Source: a virus. From it: a stretch of DNA of 29,822 nt. Of this stretch, positions 14,564-22,818 are shown one piece after another. The stretch lies in the IMG/VR virus record IMGVR_UViG_3300035184_001004, positions 1 to 29,822 of that record. One strand, written 5' to 3'. Both the position numbers and the translations under genes were made by a program. The notes below the pieces were generated by a model. The model worked only from the letters and a program-made list of their open reading frames with translations. It made no database searches and was not told the DNA's origin. Position 1 is the first letter of the stretch. Every line of letters begins with the position of its first letter.

Positions 14564-15253
14564 ATGGCTAAAAAACCAGTCAAGAAGATGCCTAACAAAA
14601 CTAAAACAAAAAAGCCGGACGTAGTAGAGCGTAAAGTAATTCCTACTCCTAAGGAACCAGCAGCCCCACCACAGATGCCATCACCCCCACCAAGACCGCC
14701 CGAGCCTAAGAAACCAGGCGAATTGCTGTATGACAATGGGGTATTGTTTATGGATAAAGAGTTCAATCAAGAGAACTGTATGCCACTTGTCAAGATGATC
14801 ATGGAATACAACATGATGCCAGAAGATACACGACCTGACGTGATTCACTTGTATATCAACTCTCCTGGTGGCGCAGTTAATAGTGCATTCCATCTGATTG
14901 ATGTAATCAAGCAAAGTTCAATTCCAGTACATACATATGGTATGGGTATGATTGCTAGTTGTGGGGTACTACTAATGATGGCAGGTGAAAAAGGTCATCG
15001 CTATATTACACAGAATACTAGTGTGATGTCACATCAATATTCGTGGGGATCACGTGGCAAAGAGCATGAACTTATGAGTATTGTAAAAGAGTTTGAACTA
15101 TCAAGTGATCGTATGATGGATCATTATAAGAAATGTACTGGCAAGAATGATGCATACATTCGTAAGTGGTTGTTGCCTGAGAGTGATTGTTGGCTGAACC
15201 CAGAAGAAACAATCAAGCATGGTATTGCTGATAAAATTCTAACAACTTACTAA
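14564..15253 (+). CDS. ClpP-like serine protease with Pro/Lys-rich N-terminal extension
   Basis: 229 residues. The ClpP fold begins near residue 52 and has the oxyanion and substrate strand INSPGGAV (98-105), nucleophile S132 in GMIASCGV, histidine H157 in VMSHQ, and an acidic D208 in LPESDCWL, giving a complete catalytic triad. An N-terminal extension of about 50 residues is basic then proline-rich (KKMPNKTKTKK, PPQMPSPPPRPP). GGAATA precedes the ATG. In some phages ClpP-like enzymes process the capsid, but this one lies between primase and helicase, so it may instead degrade host or phage proteins during replication. Confidence 0.9.
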   Translation: MAKKPVKKMPNKTKTKKPDVVERKVIPTPKEPAAPPQMPSPPPRPPEPKKPGELLYDNGVLFMDKEFNQENCMPLVKMIMEYNMMPEDTRPDVIHLYINSPGGAVNSAFHLIDVIKQSSIPVHTYGMGMIASCGVLLMMAGEKGHRYITQNTSVMSHQYSWGSRGKEHELMSIVKEFELSSDRMMDHYKKCTGKNDAYIRKWLLPESDCWLNPEETIKHGIADKILTTY

Positions 15254-15462
15254 TGCAGGGTCAACGCAAATGGTTAAAACTCTGGGCAAGAACTGTCGGT
15301 ATGCCAATCGGTATTACGGATGATGACCGTCCAGAGTTTTTACCGATAACACAAAGTGATGTGCGCAAGGCGTTATGGTTCAGAACATTCTGGATTGTAT
15401 TGCACGTGGTAACATGTATTAGTATTATAGCAGGTAATGGCAGGAACTTAAACTTATGGTAA
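15253..15462 (+). CDS. Small protein with one membrane span (69 residues)
   Basis: 69 residues, coupled to the protease by TAATG. A basic N-terminus (QRKWLKLWAR) is followed by DDDRPEF and then a hydrophobic stretch of about 20 residues (FWIVLHVVTCISIIAG, about 46-61), probably a transmembrane helix. No family recognised. The next gene starts inside its last codons. Confidence 0.65.
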   Translation: MQGQRKWLKLWARTVGMPIGITDDDRPEFLPITQSDVRKALWFRTFWIVLHVVTCISIIAGNGRNLNLW

Positions 15463-15686
15463 AACCAAATAAGTCGTTTGATTTGACAGTTGATGATATT
15501 ACAATGATTGAGACAGCATTGAATGGAAAAGTACATCGTCGTGCAATGAGTATTGCGATGGATCCAAACAGTATATACGTCGAGGAAATGCAACGAGAAG
15601 TCACTGAAATTCGAGATTTGTTGGGTCGTTTACACAATCAAAAAACATTCTATCGCCCTAAAAATAGATTTAGTAGAGGCAAATAA
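15456..15686 (+). CDS. Hypothetical protein (76 residues)
   Basis: 76 residues, overlapping the previous stop by 7 bases. Mostly helical (DDITMIETALNG, VEEMQREVTEIRDLLGRLHNQ), with a basic C-terminus (YRPKNRFSRGK) that could touch nucleic acid. Similar small proteins are common in T4-like phages without known role. Last gene before the helicase promoter. Confidence 0.65.
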   Translation: MVKPNKSFDLTVDDITMIETALNGKVHRRAMSIAMDPNSIYVEEMQREVTEIRDLLGRLHNQKTFYRPKNRFSRGK

Positions 15687-15729
15687 AGATACCGTAATTT
15701 ATAATACAGTGTTATTCAACTAAAACAAC

Positions 15730-15758
15730 TTGACACCCACTACTAAAAGTGATACTAT
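15730..15758 (+). promoter_or_regulatory. Promoter placed for leaderless helicase mRNA
   Basis: TTGACA (15730-15735), 17-base spacer, TACTAT (15753-15758), 6 bases to the ATG at 15765. An alternative -10 (TATATA, 15756-15761) has a less usual 20-base spacing. No ribosome site is present. Confidence 0.7.
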
Positions 15759-15764
15759 ATAAAC

Positions 15765-17180
15765 ATGCCAGAAACAAAAAATTATAGCCCAGATTTACAA
15801 CAACTGTTCGTACAATTCATGGTTAGTGATCCCGAACTGTATTCTAGAGTTCGCAGTATTATTAAGCCTGAATACTTTGACCGCAGCATCCGTCCTGTAG
15901 TCAAGCAGTTAATCGAACACAGTGATGAATATTCATCGATCCCTAGCCTAGAGATTATCAAAGCAGAAACTGGGGTATCAGTAGAGAAACTGAATAACAT
16001 AGACCAGCACATTGAATGGTTTGTTGATGAATTTGAAACATTCTGCCGACATAAGGCTATTGAGAAGGCTATTATCGATAGTGCTGATTTGTTGGAGACT
16101 GGTAACTATGGTGAGGTAGAACTTATCATCAAAGCAGCAGTTCAAACTGGACTTGCACGTTCTTTGGGAACAGATTATTATGCTGACCCGAGGGCTGTAC
16201 TTGAAGGACTGAAAGATGACAATGGACAAATGTCCACTGGTTGGAAAGGTCTTGATGATAAGTTGTATGGTGGCATCAATCGTGGGGAGATCACGATTTT
16301 TGCAGGAGGCTCTGGCGCAGGTAAATCCCTTTTTATGCAAAATATGAGCCTGAATTGGGCAGAGGCTGGTCTAAATTGTGTCTACGTCACCCTGGAACTT
16401 TCAGAATCTCTTTCATCGATGCGTATGTACGCAATGCAGACGGATAGAAGTACAAAAGGCATCTTTAAAAGTCTAGATGAAGTCGAACTGATGGTCAAAG
16501 CAAAAGGTAAGTCGTCCGGACAGCTACGTGTCAAATATCTCCCTTCAGGCTCGTCGATCAATGACATTAGGTCATATCTGAAAGAACTACAAATCCAGAC
16601 AGGTAAGAAGGTCGATTGTATCTGCGTTGACTATCTCGACCTTCTTACTCCTGCTACTATGAAAGTACAGGCAGGTGATACATTTACAAAAGACAAATAT
16701 GTAACAGAAGAAATGCGCAACTTTGCAATGGAAACACAATGTATTCTTGTTACTGCATCACAGTTAAATCGTTCAGCAGTTGAAGAGATTGAATTCGACC
16801 ACTCCCACATTGCCGGTGGTATTTCTAAAATTCAAACAGCAGATAATGTAATTGGTATCTTTACGAGCAATGCAATGCGTGAGCGCGGACAATACCAATT
16901 ACAACTTCTTAAAACACGCTCATCTTCTGGTGTCGGCAGTAAGGTAAGTCTTCTGTTCAACAGAGATAGTTTGCGTATTACTGATGATGACAGTGGTGCG
17001 AATGATGGCAGTATTGAAACCAGTAGTTCTACACTAAGTGTAGTCGACCAATTACGCAAAAAGACTACCGTTACTAAAAAAGAAGATGACGATACGCCGG
17101 TATTTGAAAAGACACAAGCAGCATCATCCCTTAGAGCAATGTTAAAAACAAAAACACGTTCTGCTTTTGACGAAACTTGA
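15765..17180 (+). CDS. Replicative DNA helicase, DnaB/gp41 type
   Basis: 471 residues, close to T4 gp41 (475). It is the hexameric helicase that opens the fork and works with the primase two genes away. An N-terminal helical domain (1-130) includes PEYFDRSIRPVVKQL, as in gp41. The RecA-like motor has Walker A GGSGAGKS (181-188), a Walker B strand ICVDYLDLL (286-294), VTASQLNRSA (the H3-type glutamine motif), and the basic KTRSSSGVG loop. A Ser/Thr- and Asp-rich C-terminal tail follows. No ribosome site; the promoter spacing implies a leaderless mRNA. Its stop codon overlaps the next late promoter. Confidence 0.94.
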   Translation: MPETKNYSPDLQQLFVQFMVSDPELYSRVRSIIKPEYFDRSIRPVVKQLIEHSDEYSSIPSLEIIKAETGVSVEKLNNIDQHIEWFVDEFETFCRHKAIEKAIIDSADLLETGNYGEVELIIKAAVQTGLARSLGTDYYADPRAVLEGLKDDNGQMSTGWKGLDDKLYGGINRGEITIFAGGSGAGKSLFMQNMSLNWAEAGLNCVYVTLELSESLSSMRMYAMQTDRSTKGIFKSLDEVELMVKAKGKSSGQLRVKYLPSGSSINDIRSYLKELQIQTGKKVDCICVDYLDLLTPATMKVQAGDTFTKDKYVTEEMRNFAMETQCILVTASQLNRSAVEEIEFDHSHIAGGISKIQTADNVIGIFTSNAMRERGQYQLQLLKTRSSSGVGSKVSLLFNRDSLRITDDDSGANDGSIETSSSTLSVVDQLRKKTTVTKKEDDDTPVFEKTQAASSLRAMLKTKTRSAFDET

Positions 17181-17186
17181 TAAATA
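17179..17186 (+). promoter_or_regulatory. Late promoter GATAAATA overlapping the helicase stop
   Basis: GATAAATAC begins on the second base of the helicase TGA. It starts the five-gene unit 17206-20752, whose first gene has a GGAG ribosome site. Confidence 0.75.
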
Positions 17187-17205
17187 CACTTAACGGAGAA
17201 ATAAT

Positions 17206-17442
17206 ATGAAACGTAAAAGTTTATTTGAAGAACTGAACAGCATATCTTATGATAAAGATAACAAACGTTTGGTTGAGCAAAAGGGTGAGCACATTATCGC
17301 CGGTGCTATTAACTTGATGGAATTCATCGATGCAAATTTCGACGAAGATACCGCAAGCGATTTACAGAAACGTTTAGTCAACAGTATCCGTTCTAAAGAC
17401 CCGCGTAAATTCAAGCGAGGCATGAATAGTGTTGAGAATTAA
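17206..17442 (+). CDS. Conserved phage hypothetical protein (78 residues)
   Basis: 78 residues, with GGAG 9 bases before the start. Helical protein with SLFEELNSI near the N-terminus and HIIAGAINLMEFID in the middle, a pattern I know from late genes of T4-like phages of aquatic bacteria, with no known role. Late promoter upstream suggests a virion or assembly function. The next gene starts directly after its stop. Confidence 0.7.
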   Translation: MKRKSLFEELNSISYDKDNKRLVEQKGEHIIAGAINLMEFIDANFDEDTASDLQKRLVNSIRSKDPRKFKRGMNSVEN

Positions 17443-17670
17443 ATGGACTATGCAGAACAATTACATCAGTTAAAAGTATTAGCCGGTATATACCAACCAT
17501 ATAAAGTAGATGATCCTTCCAAAGATCAACAAAATTCTTCTCATACTGGTACAGAAAAAGGTGAATATCAACGAACTCACAATATTGAACCCGGTACATC
17601 CGAGTGGTTCAAGTTGTGGTTTTCTCGTCCCACCATGACGGGCGAAGATCCATTTGGGAAGAAAAAATGA
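17443..17670 (+). CDS. Conserved phage hypothetical protein (75 residues)
   Basis: 75 residues. The first 20 residues are helical (DYAEQLHQLKVLAGIYQPY), the middle is polar and probably disordered, and the end has GTSEWFKLWFSRPTMTG, a motif seen in short proteins of related phages. Starts at the base after the previous stop and overlaps the next gene by 4 bases (ATGA). No function can be assigned. Confidence 0.65.
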   Translation: MDYAEQLHQLKVLAGIYQPYKVDDPSKDQQNSSHTGTEKGEYQRTHNIEPGTSEWFKLWFSRPTMTGEDPFGKKK

Positions 17671-19715
17671 AAATTAGTGAAATTATTTTAAGTGCAGGCA
17701 TTGAACGTAGATTCAGAGGACCTCGTAAACCACGACTAAAACAAGTTGGACTTCATAATCGTATGAAGAATTTACTTGATGGCGAAACCGTCACAGAAGG
17801 CGGGGCAATGACTGGCGTTGGTGCAATCCATCATTCCGAAATTCAACCTACATTAGATCGACTTGAGAAAGAGCTTGGCATTCCACTCAAAGTTAATGCG
17901 CTGGGATCAGTCGGCAAAAAAGAATTTTCGGGTGATATTGATATCGCAGTGCAACTAGATAAAGACCAGCAAGCAGAGTTTGCTAAAAAATTGGCAGCCG
18001 CCCCTAGTATATTAGATTTTAAGAAGTCAAGTGTATTCATGACAGTAGTTGACATTGTGAACTATGATCCGAATAAACAGATTGAAGGCAAGACACGTAC
18101 TGGTAAAGTTCAAATTGACTTTATGCCAGGTGACGTAGACTTTATGAAGAACTACTATCATTCTCCGCACTCAAAAGAAATGAGCAAGGATGGAAAATAT
18201 AGTAACTATAAAGGTGTACACCGTAATATTATGATTGCTAGTCTAGCCGGCGCTATCGAAGGTAAGACAAGTAAAGATACAACATCAGACGGCAGACCAC
18301 TTGAAATGGAACGTTGGATGTACTCGCCAACACAGGGTATGGTCCAAGTTGTTCGCCGACCTGTCAAAAAGAAAAATGGGCTTGGCTACACAAAAGCAAA
18401 TGCCAATGAAACTATTAAAGGACCATTTAAGAATCCAGCAGATTGGGCTAAAATCTTAAAGTTGGACAGCGCAGATGATCTATATAGTTTTGAGACTTTG
18501 TATGCAGCAGTTAAGAAGAACTATCCACCAGAACTAGCACAGAAGATTTTTAGAGATTTTAAAGCTAGTCCAAGTATTCAAGCTGCCGGTGTTCCTAAAG
18601 AACTAGGTGAAAGTGTACAATCTCCACTGAAAGAAGCAGATGCTCGTATTCAGCACGTAGAAGACTTCGCTATCTGGAATGGTTCAGCTGGTATTACAAA
18701 GTCTATTGACACACTGCATAGTCTAGAAAAGTCACCAGAGAATGTAACGGTTAAGTGGGATGGTTCACCAGCCGTAATCTTTGGTCGCAACGAAAACGGC
18801 GAGTTTATTTTTACTGATAAGAGTGGCTTTGGTGCCAAGGGGTATGACGGCAAAGTTACAAGCAAAGAAGAAATGTCATCCATGTTCTTGCGCAGAGGCA
18901 AAGAAGCACCAGATGCTAATCGTAAAGCATTCGTTAAGAAGATGGTAAACATCTGGGATATTTACGAAGCAGCAATCCCGGAGAACTTCCGAGGGTATGT
19001 ACATGGCGATTTATTGTACTTTACTAAGCCGAGTGTAGAAGATAATCACTTTGTGTTTACTCCTAACATTGTTACGTATCGTGTTAAGGTTAATAGTGGT
19101 ATTGGCAAAGCGATTGCACGTAGTCAATCAGGTGTAGTGTTACATGCTAAACTTGAACTTGACGGCTCGAAAAGCAAAGTAGATGCATCGGAGTTAAACT
19201 CGGGTAATCTTCTTATTATGCCACCAGTAACATTGACCAAAGGACCCAATGTACAAGCTGAAAACTTAGATAAGGTAGCACAATTTGCAAAAGCAAATGC
19301 TACAAAGATTGATATGTTATTAGCTGATGAATTCTTAAAGTCTAATAAGCTATCAAGCTTTAAGAATGTACTGTACACATATGTAAACAACATGACCAAA
19401 GCACGTAAGCTAGATAATCTAGTGGGTGACTGGGCAACATGGCTATCAACTGCAAAGATGTCAGAACAGATGAAAACACGTATGGAAAATCATGTCAATA
19501 ATAATAAAGATGGAATGAAAGCACTATTCACTGTAATTACAGGGTTGATGACAGTGAAGAATGATATTATTTCCCAGTTAGATGCGGCTGAAGCAGATGT
19601 AGAAGCGTACACTGCTGGACAACGTGGCGGCGAAGGCTATGTGATTGGCCAAGGTGATAGTAAGTTAGTTAATCGTAGCGGATTTAGCGCAGCAAATATG
19701 ACAAAGGAGCGTTAA
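17667..19715 (+). CDS. Fusion of pol-beta-type nucleotidyltransferase and RNA-ligase-like nucleotidyltransferase
   Basis: 682 residues from the ATGA-coupled start; a frame from 17604 would overlap the previous gene. Domain 1 (about 45-200) is a pol-beta-type nucleotidyltransferase: GSVGKKEFSGDIDIAV (80-95) gives the GS and the D90/D92 pair, and VQIDFMPG (148-155) the third aspartate D151. Domain 2 (about 330-600) has covalent nucleotidyltransferase motifs of DNA/RNA ligases: KWDGSPAV with the attacking lysine K363, YVHGDLLYF (444-452, motif III-like) and SGVVLHAK (488-495, motif IV-like). I recall related phage proteins with the ligase-like half annotated as DUF6267. The two halves could first add bases to and then seal broken RNA ends, for example tRNA cut by host defence. 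Confidence 0.8.
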   Translation: MKISEIILSAGIERRFRGPRKPRLKQVGLHNRMKNLLDGETVTEGGAMTGVGAIHHSEIQPTLDRLEKELGIPLKVNALGSVGKKEFSGDIDIAVQLDKDQQAEFAKKLAAAPSILDFKKSSVFMTVVDIVNYDPNKQIEGKTRTGKVQIDFMPGDVDFMKNYYHSPHSKEMSKDGKYSNYKGVHRNIMIASLAGAIEGKTSKDTTSDGRPLEMERWMYSPTQGMVQVVRRPVKKKNGLGYTKANANETIKGPFKNPADWAKILKLDSADDLYSFETLYAAVKKNYPPELAQKIFRDFKASPSIQAAGVPKELGESVQSPLKEADARIQHVEDFAIWNGSAGITKSIDTLHSLEKSPENVTVKWDGSPAVIFGRNENGEFIFTDKSGFGAKGYDGKVTSKEEMSSMFLRRGKEAPDANRKAFVKKMVNIWDIYEAAIPENFRGYVHGDLLYFTKPSVEDNHFVFTPNIVTYRVKVNSGIGKAIARSQSGVVLHAKLELDGSKSKVDASELNSGNLLIMPPVTLTKGPNVQAENLDKVAQFAKANATKIDMLLADEFLKSNKLSSFKNVLYTYVNNMTKARKLDNLVGDWATWLSTAKMSEQMKTRMENHVNNNKDGMKALFTVITGLMTVKNDIISQLDAAEADVEAYTAGQRGGEGYVIGQGDSKLVNRSGFSAANMTKER

Positions 19716-19716
19716 C

Positions 19717-19926
19717 ATGTTTAGTAAGAAATGTAAAGCACATTTAAAAGATGTAGATATGAATGCGTGGCAGCATTTTAAGTTTGCATTTGGGTTCGTA
19801 GTCGAACTTAAAAAAGCAGAGTTGGCACTTTTAATTCACATGATTGTACCTAGATACTGCGAAACATACGCTAGTGATAAGATCAAAGAACTAGCAGCAA
19901 AGTTGGAGACACATAATGTCAAATGA
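19717..19926 (+). CDS. DUF6356-like small protein (69 residues)
   Basis: 69 residues behind GGAG. The pattern AHLKDVDMNAWQHFKFAFGF, then a hydrophobic stretch AELALLIHMIVPRYCETYAS (each trimmed), matches the small DUF6356-type family known from alphaproteobacteria and phages: an HL-x-V start, an H-F-x-F-A helix and an LIH-x-x-xP membrane-like stretch. Probably membrane-associated; role unknown. Overlaps the next gene by 11 bases. Confidence 0.6.
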   Translation: MFSKKCKAHLKDVDMNAWQHFKFAFGFVVELKKAELALLIHMIVPRYCETYASDKIKELAAKLETHNVK

Positions 19927-20752
19927 TAAGAAAAAATACTCTGCATATGAGTGGTCACAGATAGAAGGAGGCCACACGGTAGAACCGCAGACTACCAAGT
20001 TGCAACTTATTAACACGCTAACTGAAAGCCGTTTGTTCCGAAACAAAAAGATAGCAGATGAAGTAAATCTGGATGACGCGGCTTCATTGGCATTTACATA
20101 TCTGATGCTATTAAATGTATTTAATAAAGACTATGATTATGCGCCGTTATCTACAGAATATGCAAAGCGTACCGTAGCATTTAGAAACTTTAATACATTT
20201 CGTACTAGTGGCACTGATTTATATATCGCATTAAATAGAATGATGGGGAAAGATCAAAAAGAAGATAACGACAAAGATGCAATTGCCAGAACGCGCCTTA
20301 AACCTAATAATACTGATTTAGTGCAGTATTTGACACACCTTGGCAACAGTAAGAATAATCCAGCATACGAACAGAAAATGTTGATGCGTTTTCAGAGACA
20401 GTTGAACGTGCAAGACAGTATGTTAAAGTCATTAAGACGATTGGTAGGTGATTGGGACAATCTTAATCAAAATCAACGCTCGTTAGTTGTAACTCGCCTT
20501 GTTCAGTATATGAGAGCAAAAGCACCAAGAAGTGAAATGATGCAACCTCTGTTGAAATTTCAGAAGCGTGGAAACTTTATGGTGGATGACAGTAAAGATA
20601 CTAAGAAAAATATATGGGATAAACCAATTGTTAAAGCAGCCGCATTTGCTGCTGGTATATATGCAGCAGGTAAGGTAGGACAGCAAGTTGGCAAAACTTC
20701 TTACCAAAGACCATCAAAAACTGGTAAAAAGTTCCAATCCAGGGACAAATGA
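19916..20752 (+). CDS. Conserved phage hypothetical protein (278 residues)
   Basis: 278 residues, with GGAG about 8 bases before the start inside the previous gene. Mostly helical: an N-terminal region with NTLTESRLFRNKK, a central region rich in Lys, Asp and Asn, then SMLKSLRRLVGDWDNLNQNQRS, and near the end a small Ala/Gly-rich hydrophobic stretch (AAAFAAGIYAAGKVG) that could be a membrane anchor, followed by a basic tail. Last gene of the late unit begun at 17206. No enzyme motif. It may be a virion component or a membrane-bound assembly factor. Confidence 0.7.
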   Translation: MSNDKKKYSAYEWSQIEGGHTVEPQTTKLQLINTLTESRLFRNKKIADEVNLDDAASLAFTYLMLLNVFNKDYDYAPLSTEYAKRTVAFRNFNTFRTSGTDLYIALNRMMGKDQKEDNDKDAIARTRLKPNNTDLVQYLTHLGNSKNNPAYEQKMLMRFQRQLNVQDSMLKSLRRLVGDWDNLNQNQRSLVVTRLVQYMRAKAPRSEMMQPLLKFQKRGNFMVDDSKDTKKNIWDKPIVKAAAFAAGIYAAGKVGQQVGKTSYQRPSKTGKKFQSRDK

Positions 20753-20764
20753 CGATAGAAAAAA

Positions 20765-20772
20765 GATAAATA
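20765..20772 (+). promoter_or_regulatory. Late promoter GATAAATA for the 83-residue late gene
   Basis: GATAAATAA, with the transcription start expected near 20778, just before a perfect 7-bp hairpin (20783-20799). Confidence 0.7.
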
Positions 20773-20782
20773 AAAGTATAGA

Positions 20783-20799
20783 GATGTAATTGTTACATC
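20783..20799 (+). other. 5'-end hairpin of a late mRNA
   Basis: GATGTAA (20783-20789), loop TTG, TTACATC (20793-20799). The stem begins within a few bases of the predicted late start and no T run follows, so it is not a terminator. It could protect the 5' end of the mRNA. The ribosome site GGAG lies free downstream. Confidence 0.5.
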
Positions 20800-20819
20800 A
20801 TATTAATGGAGAATTTAAA

Positions 20820-21071
20820 ATGGCTAAAGTACACGAATCATATGACGCAGGTCAGTTCCTAACGGGCTCACTTGTACACTTCGACATCACAAAAACTGCT
20901 GGCAGTATTGTTGCAAAGCACATCGTTGAAACAGTAGGCACACGTGCAACTGTTGTTATTCTAGGCGCAGGCGCAGCCCGCGTTGCAGTAGAAAATAACG
21001 GCGCATGGTCAGCAGCTTCACTAACAGCAGCACTAGCTGATGATTATACAGCGACAGACTTCGATTACTAA
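20820..21071 (+). CDS. Small late protein, probably virion (83 residues)
   Basis: 83 residues from the ATG behind GGAG; the longer frame from 20790 starts inside the leader hairpin. The protein is Ala-, Val- and Thr-rich with few charges and no membrane span (VVILGAGAARVAVENNGAW), like small decoration or head-tail proteins. Single-gene unit: own late promoter and a UUCG-loop terminator. Codon use favours strong codons, in keeping with high expression. No family recognised. Confidence 0.65.
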   Translation: MAKVHESYDAGQFLTGSLVHFDITKTAGSIVAKHIVETVGTRATVVILGAGAARVAVENNGAWSAASLTAALADDYTATDFDY

Positions 21072-21095
21072 TTTTAATAACTAAGTTATTATTAG

Positions 21096-21126
21096 AAAGG
21101 CTCAACTTCGGTTGGGTCTTTTTTTT
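21096..21126 (+). terminator. Intrinsic terminator with UUCG loop
   Basis: AGGCTCAAC pairs with GTTGGGTCT (two G-U pairs) around a TTCG loop, followed by eight or more T. Different stem from the five terminators downstream but the same loop. Confidence 0.88.
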
Positions 21127-21560
21127 AATAATACAGTATCTTAATTTATATAAAGTTGTTGATAAATACGTATGATATAAATGTACGTTTATTTGGAGAA
21201 ATAATAATGGCAACTGGATACAAAGGTCTGCGCATGAGCGGAAATCTAAAACAACTTAATATGGGTAATATGAAAGTTCAAAAAGGCATTGACTTTATTG
21301 AACTAGCAGAACGAGGATTAATAACTGAGCCACATACCATTACATCTACTGTTGGTACTGGACACAAAAAGACTGCAACTGGTGATCCAATTGGCGCTGC
21401 TGCGTCATCCACCTCAGTTGATCTAGGAAATATACTGAATAATTCGTCTCTTGCATATGATTATGGCGAAGTAGTAGATACGACTGACACTGCATCAACT
21501 CGCGTATGGGCAGTGCGTAGAGCAGTTGCATCAAGTCTCGCCGCTGCCAATGCCGCCCCT
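21127..21560 (+). repeat. Adhesin cassette repeat, copy 1
   Basis: Late promoter, leader and first 115 or so codons shared with copies at 22845, 24523, 26053 and 27511. Blocks in common include ACAGTATCTTAATTTA upstream, GATAAATAC, TTTGGAGAAATAATAATGG and the start of the gene. Similarity ends at the junction to the variable C-terminal domain. Confidence 0.9.
21161..21168 (+). promoter_or_regulatory. Late promoter GATAAATA, adhesin gene 1
   Basis: GATAAATAC, 38 bases before the ATG, with a GGAG ribosome site in between. Same placement in all five cassettes. Confidence 0.8.
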
Positions 21561-22793
21561 GTATATCCAAATTACGACTGGACTACCCCCACTAGAACAG
21601 ATGTTTACAGTTATAAAAATATCCCTGGCAGATTTAAAATTCCAAGTGTTGATGGTGGCGGCGCTGTATTTTCGCCAACTGCGAACAACGCTGGTTGGAA
21701 CTTTGGACGAGCAGTGGCTCAATCAGATGATTATTATGTGGTAGCTGCACCGGGTCTTTGGTACAATAGCAAACAAAACTTGGGTGCGGTATTCGTTTAT
21801 AGAAAATCAGATAACGCACTTCTTCACACCATTCAGCCGCCAGTCGCAGATCAGTACCAAGGCATGGGCTTTGGTACACGGTTGGAAATACATGACAATA
21901 AGATATTGATACAGACAAACGAATATGCATACCTATATGATGCAGTAACAGGTAATACTATACATAAATTTACGCCTACGTTGTTGGGCGGCGGCGGTCA
22001 ATCAAGCTGGGGTCTTACAAATATAAATATGACCGAAAACTATTCAATGATATCAGCAGCAGACAGTTATAGATTTGGTACTCCAAATAAAGCGTGGGTC
22101 TTTGATAATAATACAGGTGCATTAGTACATATAGTCGAAGAACAAACCGCAGATAGTGCTGGTCCTTACCCGTATGGCGCAATGTATGGAATCGATTGTG
22201 CGATGAATGATAATTATTTTGCAGTAGGTTCTTCGGGCGGTGACAACGCAGATCTTGCCCTATCAGCGAACGGATATGTTGAGATTTATAATATGTCTAG
22301 TGGCACAATAGCGAGACGACTACAAGTACCAGCCGGCACAGCGGCAATAAATGATTTCTTTGGTAAGAGAATTGATATTGATGGTAACAGAATAGCAGTA
22401 GCATGTCCAGGAAAAGATACAATTTATATATTTGATATAACTACTGGCACACTTCTTAATACAGTAACCGGATTAACGTTTCATGCTTCAGTTGCAGCCA
22501 ATTATAAAGTAAGTGATATTTCACTATCCGGTAACGCGGTTGCAATTGCAACATCACCACATTCTGGGAATACTATTAATGTTGAGGTAGTCGATATTTC
22601 AACTTCTGTAAAATTATTGTCGTTTAATTCTCTTCCAAGCGGTAGCCAGGTTGCAGCGAACTATCCATCCCAATTCTTCGGTTCTAGTATAAACTTACGA
22701 GGCGGCGAGGTAATTATAGGATCTCCTGCATATCCAAGCAATTATGAAGAAAATAAAGGCGCAATTTATCGCTACATAGCACCAGTACTATAA
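21207..22793 (+). CDS. Adhesin-like virion protein 1, FG-GAP-type propeller domain
   Basis: 528 residues from the ATG behind GGAG; the frame is open upstream through the promoter but that is not coding. Residues 1-115 are the shared region (ATGYKGLRMSGN start, DFIELAERGLITEPHT in the middle). The rest has repeating units of the type DNKILIQTNEYAYLYDAVTG, MNDNYFAVGSSGGDN and GNRIAVACPGKDTIYIFD, each a strand pair with a gap and a YxxDxxTG turn. Seven or so such units suggest a beta-propeller of the FG-GAP/PQQ type. Closest to gene 2 in its C-terminal domain. Likely a host-surface-binding protein of tail fibre or capsid. Confidence 0.8.
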   Translation: MATGYKGLRMSGNLKQLNMGNMKVQKGIDFIELAERGLITEPHTITSTVGTGHKKTATGDPIGAAASSTSVDLGNILNNSSLAYDYGEVVDTTDTASTRVWAVRRAVASSLAAANAAPVYPNYDWTTPTRTDVYSYKNIPGRFKIPSVDGGGAVFSPTANNAGWNFGRAVAQSDDYYVVAAPGLWYNSKQNLGAVFVYRKSDNALLHTIQPPVADQYQGMGFGTRLEIHDNKILIQTNEYAYLYDAVTGNTIHKFTPTLLGGGGQSSWGLTNINMTENYSMISAADSYRFGTPNKAWVFDNNTGALVHIVEEQTADSAGPYPYGAMYGIDCAMNDNYFAVGSSGGDNADLALSANGYVEIYNMSSGTIARRLQVPAGTAAINDFFGKRIDIDGNRIAVACPGKDTIYIFDITTGTLLNTVTGLTFHASVAANYKVSDISLSGNAVAIATSPHSGNTINVEVVDISTSVKLLSFNSLPSGSQVAANYPSQFFGSSINLRGGEVIIGSPAYPSNYEENKGAIYRYIAPVL

Positions 22794-22818
22794 GAATAGA
22801 AACAAATTATAATACAAA

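Noticed and set aside
14311-14766. Minus-strand frame of 151 codons across the primase-protease junction
   Set aside because: Its Gly-rich part is only the reverse of the proline-rich arm of the protease; no start signal.
21156-21206. Extension of adhesin gene 1 upstream of 21207 (and the same in the other four copies)
   Set aside because: The frame stays open through the late promoter and leader in all copies, but GATAAATA and GGAG lie inside it, and the conserved ATG behind GGAG is the natural start.
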